Source of the DNA: an uncultured Clostridia bacterium
GTDB taxonomy: Bacteria > Bacillota > Clostridia > Oscillospirales > Oscillospiraceae
Assembly: GCA_945946745.1 (NCBI GenBank)
Contig: CAMEWZ010000096.1
Span: forward strand, 1-6,212
Length of the DNA stretch: 6,212 bases
Direction: 5' to 3'
Shown here in pieces: positions 5,207-6,212 of the stretch. Made by a program: the position numbers and the translations under genes. Below the pieces are notes generated by a model. The model did not search any database. It was not told where the DNA came from and saw only the letters and a program-made list of their open reading frames with translations. Every line of letters starts with the position of its first letter. Positions within the stretch are counted from its first letter, which is position 1.

Positions 5207-6212
5207 TACTTCTTCGCCACGTACTTGCGGATATCCATGGCAACGGCGGTGATAACCACAAGGCCCTGAACAATGTAGTTGAAGTTGGGGTCAGCGCCCA
5301 CGAACTGCAGAATGATCTTCAGCAGCTCGAACACCAGCACGCCGATCAAGATGCCGCCCACGGTACCGATACCACCAGTGGTGGACACACCGCCGATGGT
5401 ACAGCCGGCGATGGCTTCCAGCTCGTAGGAAACGCCCATGGAGGCGGAGGCGCCGCCGGACTTACCGGTCATCAAGAAACCGGCAAAGGCGTACATCATG
5501 CCAGCGGTCATGTAGATCATGGTCTTACGAACCCGGACGTTAACACCGGAAACCTCAGCAGCGTTCTCGTTGCCGCCGATGGCATAGATGTACTTGCCGT
5601 GGGTGGTCTTGTTGTACATGAACCAGAACAGAAGTCCAAACAGTAGGGCAAAGAGAATGTAGCCGTTAAAGCCCTTGAAGTCACCGATGGCCAGGAACTT
5701 CCAGTTGAAGAAGGACTTAAAGCTGTCGGTGAAGCCGCCAATGGGCTGGGCGTTGGTGTAAATCAAGTTGATGCCGTAGACAATGGTCTGAATGCCCAGA
5801 GTCGCAATGAAGGGAGGCACGTTCAGATAGGAGATGATCACGCCGGTGATGGTGCCAATGATGGCGCCAACAGCCAGGACGATCAGCAGGACAACCCACA
5901 TGTTCATTTCGGGCATCCAGGAGAACATACGGCTGGCGTAGTCCGCACGCTGCACCATAACGCCGGTGAGGGTCGCGGCCAAGGCGGCTTGACGGCCGGC
6001 GGACAGGTCGGTGCCCTTGGTGATAAGACAGCCGGAAACGCCCAGAGCGATCAAGAAACGGACGGTGGTGTTACACATCAAGTTGTTTAGGTTATCCAGA
6101 GAGAAGAATTTGTCGATGGTGCAGCCGACCACCAGGCTGAGCAGCGCCAGCATAATAACGATGGGGTTGCCCTTTACGACCGCCCAGATCTTCTGGGGGA
6201 TGCTCTTTTGTG
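5206..6212 (-). CDS. mglC: MglC-like galactose/methyl-galactoside ABC transporter permease, N-terminus outside window
   Basis: The frame stays open past the ATG at 6153 to the right edge (a further 19 in-frame codons, starting QKSIPQKIWAVVKGNP), so 6153 is an internal Met and the true start lies beyond 6212. The 334 visible residues approach the full length of E. coli MglC (336), so only a few residues are missing. The protein is the membrane-spanning subunit that, with MglB and MglA, imports galactose or methylgalactosides. Matches to MglC include LIALGVSG, GTDLSAGRQ (66-74), YLNVPPFIATLG (128-139), VYGIN (144-148), the cytoplasmic ATPase-contact loop GKYIYAIGGNENAAEVSGVN (205-224), YELEAIAG (262-269) and GGVSTTGGIGT (273-283). 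About eight to ten hydrophobic segments are evident. The mglA-type ATPase gene is expected upstream, beyond 6212 on the minus strand. Its TAA overlaps the next ATG by one base. Substrate identity among the galactose/ribose group is probable, not proven. Confidence 0.93.
   Translation of the reverse strand, partial: QKSIPQKIWAVVKGNPIVIMLALLSLVVGCTIDKFFSLDNLNNLMCNTTVRFLIALGVSGCLITKGTDLSAGRQAALAATLTGVMVQRADYASRMFSWMPEMNMWVVLLIVLAVGAIIGTITGVIISYLNVPPFIATLGIQTIVYGINLIYTNAQPIGGFTDSFKSFFNWKFLAIGDFKGFNGYILFALLFGLLFWFMYNKTTHGKYIYAIGGNENAAEVSGVNVRVRKTMIYMTAGMMYAFAGFLMTGKSGGASASMGVSYELEAIAGCTIGGVSTTGGIGTVGGILIGVLVFELLKIILQFVGADPNFNYIVQGLVVITAVAMDIRKYVAKK

Noticed and set aside
5182..5646. Plus-strand open frame opposite the permease
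   Set aside because: His/Gly/Asp-rich translation typical of the complement of a membrane-protein gene; the minus strand carries unmistakable MglC motifs.
1..6212. Mobile element, CRISPR array, tRNA or rRNA gene
   Set aside because: No transposase or integrase motifs, direct-repeat arrays, or tRNA/rRNA-like segments were seen on either strand; every gap is under 160 bases and explained by promoters and terminators.

Overview
The window looks like chromosomal DNA from a gut-type Clostridia bacterium, probably Oscillospiraceae/Ruminococcaceae-like. The reasons are a moderately high GC content, AGGAGG-type ribosome binding sites, SigA-like promoters, compact operons closed by perfect hairpin terminators, and the protein families present: an acidic family 5 solute-binding protein, an MglC-type permease, and an orotate-PRTase-like protein with a CPxC tail. 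The taxonomic call is an inference from style; there is no rRNA or marker gene here.

Layout. (1) Positions 1-1197 (+): the 3' part of a family 5 (OppA/DppA-type) solute-binding protein gene, already open at the left edge. It reads as the C-terminal end of one binding domain joined in frame to the N-terminal half of a second one, which stops early in front of a strong terminator. (2) Positions 1284-3549 (+): a complete three-gene unit with its own extended -10 promoter and terminator. It encodes a SpoU/TrmH-type 2'-O-ribose RNA methyltransferase, a YbaK/ProX-type prolyl-tRNA deacylase-like protein and an APH(3')-like kinase. Each pair of genes overlaps by ATGA, so translation is probably coupled. 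(3) Positions 3552-4310 (-): a single gene for an orotate-phosphoribosyltransferase-like protein with a degenerate PRPP loop. It has its own promoter and a structured leader that can fold as overlapping hairpins or a pseudoknot. (4) Positions 4301-4924 (-): a single Nudix hydrolase gene with its own terminator and a weakly supported promoter. (5) Positions 4950-6212 (-): the end of an mgl-type sugar ABC transporter operon. The MglC-like permease runs off the right edge and is followed, with a TAATG overlap, by a 74-residue single-pass membrane protein and a perfect terminator.

How the parts fit. The two ends of the window are uptake systems, oligopeptide-type and galactose/methylgalactoside-type. 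The middle holds small housekeeping or stress-type genes acting on RNA, aminoacyl-tRNA quality, small-molecule phosphorylation, and nucleotide metabolism. No mobile element, CRISPR array, tRNA or rRNA gene was seen. No stretch longer than about 155 bases lacks a gene, and each intergenic gap is accounted for by terminators, promoters or leader structure. The points most worth a second look are the fused and truncated binding protein, the structured leader before the PRTase-like gene, the three-gene translation/kinase operon, and the small membrane protein coupled to MglC.
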